A stretch of DNA of 64,000 nucleotides, from the NCBI GenBank assembly GCA_963691655.1, contig OY829326.1, positions 99,075,340-99,139,339 of the forward strand, given 5' to 3'. The translations under genes were made by a program, and so were the position numbers. This document shows, one piece after another, positions 36,245-48,289 of this stretch. How positions within the stretch are numbered: the stretch's first letter is position 1; each line of letters begins with the position of its first letter. The notes below the pieces were generated by a model. That model saw nothing but the letters and a program-made list of their open reading frames with translations, did not search any database and was not told the origin of the DNA. Origin of the DNA: Toxonevra muliebris. Lineage: Eukaryota; Arthropoda; Insecta; Diptera; Pallopteridae.

Positions 36245-37455
36245 ATAGGAAAAATTCTTGAAAAATATGTTTTATTGTGCCTTTTAAGTTTCTTGTATTA
36301 TTAAATTCCTTTGATTTTACCCACGCAGTCTATAGAGGACTGAAAAAAAAATCCTAAATAGTTATTCGGTTTATTCAGACATTGATTTGCTCATTTATAG
36401 TTAATATCCTCATTTTGTAGCTATCATTTTCTTATCCTAGGATCAAAATTCAGTAGCATAATTTGAGTTTCCATACTGACACTGAATCGAAGACTTATGC
36501 GAATTTTAAAACAGTAAGGCAATTTGATTCAAACGTATATACTAGCTTCGTATTGTATTTGAGGATATTTAAAAAGAGTCAAATACATAACTTGATGGTG
36601 GCTGCAATATGCGAAAATTCCAGTATTTCCGTATCCTCGAGATTCAATTGTACGTAGACCCTTATGGCATGCATTGCCCTATAGCATCAGAGTTTGTGTT
36701 TCTTGCATCATCTCCCACTTCTGTTCGCAAGCCATCTTGAATATGTGTTAGAAAATCTTAACTACCGAGATAATATTTGCTTGCAGTCGTACGAAAATTC
36801 AGACATATCATCAAAATTGTAGTCAATGCAGGAAACTGCTGCAAAAGCTGGCATAAAGCCTCTAAATGCATCAGCGACAGCCAGATCAAGTAATGACACA
36901 CGCAGCTGCTTAAAAAAAGAAAAATCTGCATTCTATTCGAAGCTTCACATTCATTTTACAGCGCAACAATTAAATCACTGCGTATGCAAAATATTATTTT
37001 TGAAGAGGAGCAGAATCGAATACGTTTTGTGCAGATATCTTACTAAAATTTTCGGAAATATTATTGACTGTAAACCTTATGGAAGTCAAAGGAGATCAGT
37101 CTATGAATTTAAGTTGGAGTGTAGTCAAAAGATTGGCACTTGATAAATTCTAATGAAGAGGATTTGTCACCGTCTTTTGGTGATATTAGTTGGCAGAAGG
37201 ACTTATATAACGTTTGTATGTTTTGAAAGAAGTCTCAAACATGTTTCTGTTTTGAAGAGTTATTATATTACTTTGAGCAAGGTTGAGAGTTTTTTGGTTT
37301 TATAGTAGTAGTAGTTATATTCATAAAAAGTTTTGCATAATTAATTCATATTTTGTAATATAAAGAAGTAATGCAAAATAGTATGGCTTACAGCCATCGC
37401 CATTTAAGTACAAATTTTCAGATTAATTCAATGACCTGCTTACAGTGACAACTTT
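36245..37455. other. Spacer with two unrecognised ORFs
   Basis: Plus-strand frames at 36,463-36,657 (64 codons) and 36,826-37,143 (105 codons, with ETAAKAGIKPLNASATARSS) match no family I know. They may be chance. Nothing else is seen. Confidence 0.35.
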
Positions 37456-37465
37456 AAATTAAAAA

Positions 37466-38960
37466 TCACTTGCTAAAATTTTTTTTTCTGTATTGTATCG
37501 TATTCTTTACAAAATTTGTAATGCCTTGCATTGTCAGCGTGTTTCTTCCCAAGTATAGCCTTCTAAACTCTTTTAATATTGGACATACTGCCAGGAAGTG
37601 CATGGTAACTTCCCTCTCATGTATATTGCATACTGTACATTTATCATCTTGATTGCTTATATGAACCCGGTAATTTAGATTTAACAGTTCTATCCTCGCT
37701 TTGAACATTAAGGATATTGCATACACATCGTGTTGCACTCTAAAGTAATTATTTTCAGCCAGATTATTATTAAGAAGTTTATAGCAGTTCCTTGTTGTGC
37801 TTTGACGTGCCTTTGCTCAAATTTCTTCTTTTCTATTTCACGTAGGTTATGTATGGTGTACTGACATGACCAAGCCCAAGAATTCAGGTCGTTTAGAGAG
37901 AAGAGGACATTGAGTTTTTTTAAAAAAGCGTTTCCCATTTCTGGAAGCATTGCGACTTTTTTGCCAAAAGATGTGCAAAAAATCTGTTTACCGGCAGTTC
38001 CATGACCTAATCTATATATTCGAAGTGCAGCTGAAGAGTATAAGTAAATAACGTTAGCAAGCCTATTTCCAGATGAATTGCGTAGTTAGGCGTGTTCCTT
38101 GGAAGATAAAATACTTCTTTTTATAAAACTTATGATGTTTTTCTGCCTCCTTGTAGGGCAAGCAGCCCCAAATCTGAGCAGAGTAGCACATAATTACTCC
38201 TGCTGTTGCTTTCAACATCTTATATTTAGTGAATTGGTTGACGTTTTTTCTTCTCAGGAGTGCTTTCCACGTACTTTTTAATGCTTCTTAGGCATTTCTT
38301 AATTCTTGTTCCAAATGTTTCGTGAATTGCATATTTTGATTTTTTTACATTGATCCTCAAGTACTTGTACTTCTTTACAATTTCAAAATTTATTCCATTT
38401 AGATTCAACTTTATGTTCTTTGCCTATCGATCTCTATTGCTTCGAGCAACCATTACCTGTAACTTTTTTATGTTTATTTGCGAGTTCCACGTTTGACAGC
38501 AAATGTGCATCACATCGAGCATTTGTTGCAGTATTTGTAGGCTTTCAGTGGGAATGACTATATCATCAGCATACATTAAAATTTTGATGATGCAACATCC
38601 CAGCTGTACTCCTGTAGCTTTAGAGTTGCTATACCATCGATATAAAGCGCAAACAGCAACAGACCTCGACGGCAACCCTGCTTAGCTCCCTTATTAGTGT
38701 TAAACTAATTAGACAAGTGAATATCATCCCATACCGTTGTTTTGTTATTGCAGTAAAGGTTTTGTATTGAAGTGATGCTCAGTTTATAGTAGAGGCTTAT
38801 GGTGTCAAAGGCAGCTTTGAAGTCGATAGAGACCATGTTAGAATTTTGATATCCTTTTTTGGTTTCTTTTGTATTTAAGTTTCTCCCTGTTCGTAATGAA
38901 TAGAGCGACTTGTTTCTCGCTATTTTTCATTCTTGATCAAACTATGGTTACCAGAAGTTG
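37466..38960 (-). pseudogene. LINE reverse transcriptase and C-terminal zinc knuckle
   Basis: Minus-strand pieces in order from 38,850: MVSIDFKAAFDTISLYYKL (RT block with the catalytic Asp region), GAKQGCRRGLLLFALYIDGI, then KILMYADDIVIPTESLQILQ with the YADD active site near 38,555-38,585, and QINIKKLQVM. These are followed by the thumb (VKKYKYLRINV), a long basic linker, and the C-terminal CTVCNIHEREVTMHFLAVCP zinc-knuckle-like motif (about 37,590-37,650). No RNase H is present, so this is a different clade (jockey/CR1-like) from the 28.2-kb LINE. Stops and frameshifts kill it. Confidence 0.88.
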
Positions 38961-39450
38961 TATTTCGGTCTCTGCATAAAGTTCGCCACCGCCTTGACGT
39001 ATTCGGTTAGTTTCACAATTCCAACCAGATTGGGCTTCTTTTTAATAAGTTGTAAATTTCGATTTAACTTTTCTGCATATTTTCCTGCAATGGATAGAAT
39101 CCATTTCAATTGAGGAAGCATTTAAATTGGTTTTATATAGTTTATTATATTTAGTTGGGCTGGGAAATTTTTAATACAAAATTTCTGATCTGAAGCATTT
39201 TGGTCTGTCAACTATCTCACATATTATTACAAATACCATTTCATAGAATTTGAATTCGATTAAGTAAAGTTATATACTATGTATCAGAGCTGTTTTCAAA
39301 AGCAGTCTAAGCCCCGAATTTTTTTTTTTTATGAATTATTTCTTAACCTACTCACTCCCTTTATAATCGAAAATGCTGTTGCGTTTTTAACATTTCTTTA
39401 TGAGTCAAATGGATTATATAAATTTATATACATATGCATTTATTAAGCTT
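38961..39450. other. LINE 5' remnant and AT-rich spacer
   Basis: Minus-strand words near 38,990-39,060 (FLKKSPIWLEL-like, with frame errors) suggest the upstream part of the 37.5-38.9 kb LINE. The rest is AT-rich without features. Confidence 0.4.
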
Positions 39451-40704
39451 AAAGCGCGGTTCACGTCAAATTGGCACGCTTTGTTGTGGTCACCACGTCG
39501 CTCCTAGTCATAAGAACAACAAATTTTTTACTGGGATTTGTTTACAATACCGTTACCGTTAGCTGATAAATTTTTCACATTAATTGATCGCAAATTGGTG
39601 ATTGTGTGCACAATGGAAGCTGCAAATAGAAAATTGGTTGTGAACAAATTTATTGAAAATCCGTCGTGGTCTGGTTCAAAGATTACGAAAGTGTTAAATA
39701 TCTCCAAAAGAGCGATATGTAGAGTTATAAAACGATATAAAGAAACTCTTAGTGTTGAAAGAGCTAAAAAAGTTGTGAACAAAACGGGAACCACCAACCT
39801 AAAATTAAAGGCAAAGATCTTGAGGTCCATCAAAAGTAATCCCGGAGTATAGGATAGCGATCGTGCCAAAAAATTCAAATACGCATAAAACCTGGGCTAA
39901 AGTGCTATCGTGCTATAAAATATCCAAATAGAACAGACAAGCTCGTCTTCTTTATAATAATGTTTTGACCAAATTCAATGGATGCATTATTGTGGATGAC
40001 TAATCATATGTAAAATTTGATTTTAAACAGCTTCCAGGTCAAAAATTTTATATGGCAACGAATAGTGGTAATGTACCCTCAAAATTCAAGTACATAAAAA
40101 TGGATAAATTTGCAAAGAAAGCAATGGTGTGGCAGGCTATTTGCAGTTGTGGTCTCAAATCCAGGGCATTTGTGACATCCTCTTCTATGACGTCTGATAT
40201 TTACATCAAAGAGTGACTTTCGAAACGACTATTGCCATTTGTTCGTCACCACCATTCGCCAGTGAAGTTTTGGCCTGATTTAGCCAGTTGCCACTACTCT
40301 AAGAAAACCATGGATTGGTATCAGACAAATGAAGTAAATGTAGTGCCCAAATATATGTATCCACCCAATTGCCCCCAGCTTCGACCGATCGAAAAATACA
40401 GGGCTATTACAAAATATAAGTTGAAGAAAAATACAGGTATTGTCAAAAATGTGAATTCAATGTTACTAAAATGGAACCAAATAGCCGCAAAAGTATCCAG
40501 AGCGGATGTTCAAAGGTTGATAGGGTCCATTAAAAGGAATACCCGGAACTTTTTGCACAACAAAGAAATTTAAATCTTTTAATATTATAGTATTAAAACA
40601 CAATATTAAACTTATCATTTAATGCGTTATTTGTTATTCTGCGTGTTTTGGTTAAAAAGATACAGCAACTTTCCTGTGTGCCAATTTTGCGTGAACAGCG
40701 CTTT
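39451..40704 (+). mobile_element. Tc1/mariner element, DD37E-type, inactive
   Basis: Terminal inverted repeats of about 29 bp are seen: AAAGCGCGGTTCACGTCAAA at 39,451 and the inverse AAAGCGCTGTTCACGCAAAA ending at 40,704, both continuing into TTGGCAC. One broken transposase lies between. The element is about 1.25 kb, a normal length for the superfamily. TA target duplications could not be fixed at both ends. The TIRs are still about 85% matched, so the insertion is relatively young compared with the Tc1 relic at 18 kb. Confidence 0.9.
39613..40573 (+). pseudogene. Transposase of Tc1/mariner (DD37E spacing), broken
   Basis: The N-terminal helix-turn-helix part is intact (39,613-39,850: MEAANRKLVVNKFIENPSW, SKITKVLNISKRAICRVIKR). 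A stop and frameshifts follow. The first catalytic block reads IVDD, then a TAA where the family usually has a charged residue, then SYVKFD (about 39,992-40,015). The C-terminal frame 40,232-40,573 has KFWPDLASCHYSKK (second Asp) and PPNCPQLRPIEKY (third acid, Glu). Exactly 37 residues lie between that Asp and Glu, hence DD37E. Transposases of this family cut and paste at TA. This copy cannot make a full protein. Confidence 0.88.
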
Positions 40705-43700
40705 TTTAGGTCAAACTCATATTCTTCCGCATACAATTTGGCGTCACTAAACTTACTTTCATAAGTATATCATTTTTATAGATTATTATTTATACGATAA
40801 TGGTAAAAATTTATAAAAACACTTAATTTGCAATGAAATTTTTTCCAAAATCGCTTTAGCTTATTTACAAAGGCAAAAATAAAATGAAAACACTGTAGCA
40901 TATTTTCCAACGTTGAAATTGTTTATTAATTGAAACATTAAATGTATTTCACTTTCTTTGCGTATTCTTTTATTGTATGCTCTTATTTGCTTGGCATTTA
41001 TATGTATATTTCTACAACTTTGCCAACCAAATACCCTTTTGCCCCTTTCCCCGCATACAACAAACAATAAAAAATGTTAAGCACTACTGGTTAATGGCGC
41101 CATTAAAGTCACAACAACAACAACAACAACAACAAAAGAGAAACAATATCGATGCTTATCAATGCGCGTTAAAATGTAACCGCCTTACGGTTCCACAGTT
41201 TACGTTTATATTATACGATGAGTATATTATAAAAAAATATATATGTATGTATGTGTGCCTAGCCTTTAGCTTGCAATGGCATAAATGGCGGCATAAATAC
41301 TACAGCGCAAAAACAAAGACATTACATTTTTTATTTGTTACTTTTATTATGTGTAAGACTAAGCGGCTGCCGTTGCTGCTTACCTTATAAAAAGTTATCA
41401 AAAGCACAAACAAGCTAAGGTATAACTTGTGACATAGCTTTTTACACCCACTACTCTAGCACCACCTGCCAAAACATCAACATCATTCTTGAGTACATGC
41501 AAATTAGTATCCAAACAAGTAAGTAAGACAACAAGCAAGCAGCGAAGCCAAGGCAACCCTTTTTTTACTTCCTTCTTTTGTAATTGTTTTTTGTTTTGGA
41601 TTTTCGTTTTTTGTTTGTGTCATTTTTGTGTGAAGTATAATTTTCACTTGTCTGCAAAACAATTAGCAAAGCATACTTTTAGGTGGCTGGCTGCTCTTTT
41701 TTGTGTCATCGTTCTTGTCGCTGCTGCTATCAAAGATTCCTCTTTTATATATTTTTGGAAAGTAGAAATGTATGATACTCGCCTTCAGTCTTCATGCAGC
41801 AGCAGCAGTAGCAAGTGGGAAGCTATAATGCTCAAAGATATCGCAAGCAGACACACTCATTTATAGACACAAAAGATTGTGTATGTATATGTTGGAGTCT
41901 GTATGAAAGAAGCCAAAGTAGTGTGCGACACATAAACTTGAATTCAATTATACTCTTGAGACAAACTTGCCGCAACTTCTTCTTCATACTTCACATACAT
42001 ACAAACATATGCTATTAGTGGGTTAAATTATGGCAGGCAGTGGTAACAATTTCTTTGTTGTTTTTGTTGATGCTGCTGTTTCTGCTGCTCCTACACGACA
42101 CACATTCTTCAGTTTTCTTTGTAGGTATGTGTGATGTGAAATAGCACAAAACTTTTGCAATATTTTCTCTGGATGTGAGTGTGTGTGTGTGTGTGTGTGG
42201 GAATGAATACCGCAAAAAGGACCTCTGTGTGTGTATTTTCATCGTCGTAGTCAAGTCGTTATTTTCAAAGTTAATGTTGCAATTCACATGTGAAATGTGT
42301 TTTTTAGAAAGTTTATTTTAAAGCAGACCGCAACAAAAAAGCTGACAAAGAAATTTGCTTTTGTTTGCTTCAAATTTAGAAGAAATGCTTGTTTGAAAAC
42401 ACAAGCTAATGAATTTTTACCTAAAACTATGCAACACCACACAAAAATTTATATGTGCGCATACATTTGCAACACAACGCCAATGTGTTTTTGAAATGCG
42501 TAATAAAATGCAAATGTAATAGTTGACACTTTTCATTGTTAGCTAACTGAAATTACCATCACAACCATCCCTCACAGTTTTACATTAATCCATTCATTGT
42601 GCTTCTTTTAATGTCGCCACAGCCAAAAAGTATGCTATCATAAATTTTGCGTTCAATCAATTGTGCGTGAATCAAGTATTGCGGCGCAAATACATTAAAT
42701 CAAAAAGTTAATAAAATTGTGTACTGTGCAATGTACAAAAAACCGCAAATGAGCTATTAATAAGCGAATTTCTAACATATACATACATATGAACATACAA
42801 CGTAAATTTATCTATATGTATTCAGTAATCACAACCAACCCCTGTCTCCCATTCCAATTCACAACTTCTGATGATATTCAATGTATTTCTGTCGATAGTT
42901 TGAACATTTAAGGGAGGAATGATTTTAAGAAATTCTTTTCCTATTTTATAAAAGTGTTGAAAAGTGCGTAAAACACACATAAATTGTTCAAATGTGTTTT
43001 ATTTTTTTTTTTTTTGTGGATAAGCAGAAAACGGAAATGCGTAAAAACCACTATACATTATTCTAGGTGTTTAAATGTTTGTCTATGTGGAGTGTGAAGG
43101 GTGCGCAATGATGCGTAAATGCAATTTGAAAGAAAAAAAGAAACATTTAACATGAATTGACAAAAAAAAAGAAATGGAATCACAGCAACCAATGTTTCGT
43201 AGTTAGTTGGAGTGATGTTAAGAAGATAAATGTGTAGGAAATTGGTATCTTTTTGCGAAGGTGAGTGTTCAAATGAATAGAATGATATTTCAGTTGGGTT
43301 TCCTTGTAAGAAAACGTATATGTACAAGTCTATGATAGAGTCAGTCTTACTCTGGCGAATCTTAAAATTAATAAGAAATTTGTAAGTCATTCTGAAATGA
43401 AGATTTTTTTAAAAGGTTCATTCAAGCGGAAATCTTATGATGAATAGTATTATAAAATTTAATTTCAAGGGGGGAGGGGGATGGATCCTGAGGTTAGTTG
43501 CGGGGTGGACAAATTAGTTGTTATATGACCTCATCTAACACTAAAGTGCGCCTTTAAAAAAAAACATACTTATTGTTCTATTTCATTTGCAGTCCCATTT
43601 TGGTCTCACATGCTCTTGTAACATATATTTTGAAGTAACTCCTTCCAGTTTATCTTTTTAAATATATAACTTTGGCTTGAATATTGACCTTTTGCTAATT

Positions 43701-44300
43701 GTTAATTGTTAAATAAAAGTAAAATTAAAGATATTTTTTGTAATTTAATTAACTTTGTTGATATTGTATGTATTGCATAATTCTTACTGCCCTTTTTACT
43801 TGTTTAGCTGTTTTATTTTTACTTAAATCTAATCTTAAAAATTCATATATGTAACTAATGCCTGTAATATATAAGATGTAAATCTTGTGGCATTAGAAAT
43901 GCTTTGAAAATAAATAAATAAATAAATAAAATTCATGATTTCCACAACTAACATAAATAAATTTCACGTATCTGCATATCCTTGTTTGTCCTTTATTAAA
44001 AGTTAAACAATTGTACTTCTGAAGCTATAAACAAAAATTCGTTAAAGTGTTTTCTTCAATTTTTAAGTTTTTATATTATTTTATTTTTTGCAGACATACT
44101 TGGAAAGTAATATTTCCATTTACCATAATGCGACGTCTCGATGATCAATTTTTGCACATATATTTTTGACTTGACTTTAGAGACGAAAACCTTAAACGCT
44201 TCGTATGTCACCAGCTGCGATTTTGACACGGATTTGTTTTAAGATAGAAAAGTTAAAATAAAAAACATGTTTTTTTACGGTTTTGCTGAATTTATTTATT
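40705..44300. other. AT-rich non-coding stretch with microsatellites
   Basis: Includes (CAA)n at 41,111-41,135, GCAGCAGCAG-like words at 41,795-41,812, (GT)n at 42,175-42,199 and (AAAT)n at 43,911-43,930. GCATACTTTTAGG occurs at 41,671-41,683. Overlapping ORFs at 40,977-41,866 derive from this simple-sequence DNA. No exon could be supported. Confidence 0.5.
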
Positions 44301-44302
44301 AT

Positions 44303-45423
44303 GACAATTTTAAAGATAAATATTTTATTTTTTAAACCAAGCATGTTTTTTCTCTTTATAATTTAAGTTTGAGCAAAAACGGGAGTACAGTTTTTTTTTT
44401 ATTTGATTTTGAAAAACAGTCCATTTGTGTGAAGTTAAGAAGTTAAGGTACAAAGTTTAAAATTTTAAGCAAGTATATAATCTTTTTTTTTTTAATTAAA
44501 ATAGTTTAAAACGAAAGTTAAAACTCCATTTCATAATACAAATTTAATAATTAAAAAAAAAAGTTGTTAAAAAAATATGTTTTACATGCTTAAAGAAATT
44601 GTACATTATAGTGTACAAATTCACGCAACTTTAACGTACAATAAATAATTTGGTTACTATTGTGTAGAAAAGACATGAAAGGTTGGTGATTTTTGAATTA
44701 TTTTCTGCGGGTGTTAAAAAAATTGTGAATTTGTTCAATAAACGAAAAAATAACAAGGATCTGAAAGTGGGTGCTGATAGGACTCGAGAAAAAAAATTAT
44801 ACGGGTCTCGGCGTTTTAAAAGTATGCGTCAAATTTTTTTTACGTAGGCCCAAAGTTTGCCCATTTCTAACAGATTAAATATAGTTTTGCATCAGAGCTT
44901 GTTTGTATGTTGAGAAACTTATAGTAGATTTTTCCGTAGAATATTTTCTTCCTACATATTAACCCTTTGGCACCCATCATTATGGGTCTTTTTTGCCTTT
45001 TTCGAAAATGTTTATTTTTTGACCCATTATAAGGGTTGATAGAGGGTTAAAATGTTAAAAAAATATGTTGCCCATGAAATTTTTCTATAGGTCATTGAAC
45101 AACAAAATTTTGTATACTTGACTTTAGTAAAAATAAAAAAAAATCCAAAAATATTTAAAATTTTCACCTTTTATACTTAGTGAACAACGGTGTTTTTAAA
45201 AGTATTTTCCAAACTAAAAGTTTATTTTGCATTGCAAAATAAACCTTAGTTGTTTTTTCCACAAAAAAAAAAAAAATCCAAAACTAAAATTTTTTTCGAA
45301 TTTTACTCCTTTCATGCATTTTGGTCATCATAATGTACAAAATTCCAAAAGCTCTACAGCCTTTCTCCCCCCCCCCCGCCGGCCTCCGCCCCCCCATTGA
45401 AAAAGTTGAAAAGAAAGGGTTAA
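44303..45423. mobile_element. TTAA-ended repeat, copy 2
   Basis: Direct-orientation copy of 32,888-34,065, sharing strings such as AGTTTGAGCAAAAACGGGA, TTGGTTACTATTGTGTA, GAGTCTCGGCGTTTTAAAAG-like words and the poly-C region (45,366-45,390, here with CCGGCCTCC inserted). The right edge GAAAGGGTTAA matches copy 1. The left TTAACCC edge is not recognisable, so it is truncated or diverged. It has no transposase. Confidence 0.8.
44959..45050. mobile_element. 92-bp TTAA hairpin nested in copy 2
   Basis: TTAACCCTTTGGCACCCATC..GGGTC pairs with GACCC..AGGGTTGATAGAGGGTTAA. Both TTAA sites are intact. It corresponds to the hairpin at 33,571-33,662. Confidence 0.8.
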
Positions 45424-45905
45424 TTCCAATTTTAATTATATATTTAGTTTAAATGAAAATTCATGAAGCAGTGCAACAAAAATTCTGTGCAGTTTGGATA
45501 TTTGGAACGAAGTCGTTTGTCGATTCAAACAGACCAGTCCCCAAACTGATTTTGTCGAACCATTTGATTCGATATTTGTTTCATGGCTCCTCTTAAACAC
45601 TTGCAGTTCATTTTAAATTGCAACTAATAGCAAAATCATGAGGTACTATTTATAAAATAAGTTTTAAGTTCCCATTTCAGATTTTTGTTCGGAATGTTTC
45701 TTCTCATGTGATGTCGAGCTTTGGTAGTGCTGGTGCCTGGGAATAAATACTTGTATCATTCCTTATTGTATTGAATAAAAATTTGGGGGAAAAATTGAAA
45801 AAAATTGCTATGAGGCAAGTCAGTACCAGCAAGGAACGTTAGCTGTCATTCCTTCAAAACTAAACTGAGTTTTCTCTATATAAGTTTGCTTTTCAATTTT
45901 ATTAT
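45424..45905. other. Spacer without recognisable features
   Basis: AT-rich sequence between the copy 2 repeat and the piggyBac-like fragment. No feature is supported. Confidence 0.4.
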
Positions 45906-45929
45906 ATTTGACACTGTGTTTTTGGAATT

Positions 45930-46139
45930 CTAACCAACCTCGGCATTCACACTTTCATTTTGTAACTCACTTGGTCCCTGACCTCGGGATTCTTCTCCTT
46001 CGTTATTTGAATCATTTACATTTCCTTCGTCAGGACAGTATTCGCTTCCATCATCGCTTGAAAAATCCATGTCAGCTTCGCTTTCCAGATCATTGAGAAT
46101 CTCAGTGATTTGCGATAACGACAATCGTTCCGCTGACAT
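45930..46139 (-). pseudogene. Possible piggyBac-like transposase N-terminal fragment
   Basis: The minus-strand frame of 69 codons starts MSAERLSLSQITEILNDLES and continues EADMDFSSDDGSEYCPD followed by an acidic, Asn/Glu-rich segment. A short helix then an Asp/Ser-rich acidic stretch is the usual start of piggyBac-type transposases. The catalytic core is absent; after the stop at 45,930 nothing alignable follows. It may be a deleted copy or a first exon. Several TTAA-type elements in this window fit with an active piggyBac-type source in the genome. Confidence 0.5.
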
Positions 46140-48205
46140 TACTTTTTACTACAAAAAAAAAGTATTGTCTTAAGTTTTACCTGCAATTCTTATAATTCTA
46201 CCATTAAACTAGTACAATTACAAAAACTCAATTAAAGATACTTTATAAAATATTTCACTTGCAAAAGAAATTGCGTGTTTCACCTAAAATTAACAAACTA
46301 CGAAATTGGCAGCAAAAAAATTAGCATGCTATGTGAAAAATCCTAAAAGTTTCAGTTGCAGAGCTATGCAAATGCACTTCGGTAACTTTTTGTAATACAG
46401 TGACTTACAAAATTGTTCATTACGTAACAAATTTTGGCGACACGTTGAATGGCCAATAATGTTGACAAATCGAAAAGGAACAAAATAGTTAAGCTTGTAC
46501 ACATCCAAATAAACAAAAGTGGAAACAAATTGTTTAAATCAGATAGTATCTTCAGGTTCCAAAAGGGTCTTGAAAGTCCCGAAATTTTGACCACAAATTA
46601 CGATTTTTACAGCTATCTACAAATACAAACATTATGACAAAAGAATTTCTTAATTAACTTCAAGTATATTGACGAGCTTTGATGTATTTAAAGCATTTTT
46701 ATATATTTTCAAATATTGTAAGTATTTTCGAGCACCCTCAAGCATTTTAAAGTGTTTTAAATCATTTTTAAATATTGTAATGGCATAAATTTATAACTGG
46801 GGTAAACTCAGTGGTCTCTAGAGTTGTTACGAATAATGTTGTTGTTTTCGACTATTGATCAAATTTTTTTAGTTCAGTATATATTTATAAGTTATTGAGC
46901 CAATGTCAATGCAGTCCTGTGCTGTTATAGAGCTGATGTAGGTTGATGCTGTAGTGATGTGGGGGAATGCCGTCTTAGTTGGGGTGCTGTCAGGGCCGGG
47001 ACAGTGTCCTTTTCTCCGTTATATCTCACTGGCGTAGAATAAGTATTATTTGACGAAAACAAACTTTTATATCATTTCGAGTTCAGAGCGTGAAGTGCAT
47101 ATAAGTGTTACGTGGCCGAATATTAAAAGAAGAATAAAAAATGCATTAACTTAAAATTAACATGCTAAAAGATCAATGTAAGTAAACTTAAATTCTTTGA
47201 CAAGGTTTCATTATCATTTTAATCTGTTTGCATGAGACGCTAAATGGCGTGTATTGTCAAGTTCGAAGCAGTGATAATAGTGATGTGCTTTTTGTAATGA
47301 TGCGTTTTGACTTCGGAAATACATTTTTCCCCTTTTACAATGACTAGGGATTTAGCAGCGCTGGGGCCGTCTCACAATGATTTGATGCCATACAAAGACG
47401 AGAGCTCTCTGTTTTTGATGAAATTACGTATGCTATTCAATTTTGGTCGCTAAACTCAAATCTGAAGTCACTTTTAATTAGGCTATTTTGGTTTCACCAC
47501 GATTTTTTGGGTTCTTTTTAGTTGGGTATTATCTTTAAAATAATACCAAATTCGTTTGGTTTTGACACTATGATTATATTGAGTTTTGCACTGTGCGGCG
47601 GTTCAAATAACCTCAGCGTGAAGAATGGTGGGGAAGCATGTCTGAGATCTCAACCCTCTTTCACAAATCTCGTCCAATCTGGGAGGATAACTGACAGCAG
47701 CATCTCTTTTTGCACAATTTGAATAGATGCAAAAATCTCGGTCTAGGCTTTTCACGTGCGGTTATGTCACTAAAAACAATGGATGTGTGCAAAGCACGCA
47801 AGATATTTGATGTGTAAACAGTTAAGCCAACTGAATTCCATATTCATAAGCTCACATACATATGTATAGCCATATATAGGAATTTGATGTATAATCTATA
47901 TGGTAGGTAAATAATTCAAACTAAAACAATTCTTTTATGAACTTAAAAATTTATTGGATATCATTATCTTTTATATATAATAGCCCGATTCACTATAAAT
48001 TGCAAATGCATCATTGCAAATTTTTATTCCATATCGCAAAAATAGTTTGCAATTGCACCAAATCGTAGTTGCATTATTTTTCTTTTACTCAATGCATTGG
48101 GCACGATATGTTCGCATATACGCAGCTGTAATTGCATCTTTTTTTCTGCGCTTTAAGTTTTTCTTCCTGTTGATTTGAAATTTTATTAGATGTAAAAAGT
48201 TTACA
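46140..48205. other. Non-coding stretch
   Basis: A degenerate AAGCATTTTAAATATT-like run lies at 46,688-46,790. A G/T-richer piece at 46,915-47,040 and a segment at 47,340-47,720 of more balanced composition have no recognisable reading frame. No gene is supported. Confidence 0.45.
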
Positions 48206-48208
48206 TAA

Positions 48209-48284
48209 CGTCGCCTGAGAATTGATTTGGCGTATAGGTATATGAATTTGTACACACATACGCCAAATCAATTCTCAGACGACG
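48209..48284. repeat. Near-perfect 27-bp inverted repeat
   Basis: The arm at 48,209-48,235 (contains CTGAGAATTGATTTGGCGTA) pairs with 48,258-48,284 with one mismatch, leaving a 22-nt loop. It would fold into a stable hairpin. It could be the end of a foldback or a very small MITE. No target duplication is obvious. Confidence 0.85.
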
Positions 48285-48289
48285 ATAAG

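Noticed and set aside
41489..41866. 125-codon plus-strand ORF
   Set aside because: Ser/Lys/Phe-rich reading of simple sequence, without conserved motifs; neighbouring frames are equally open.
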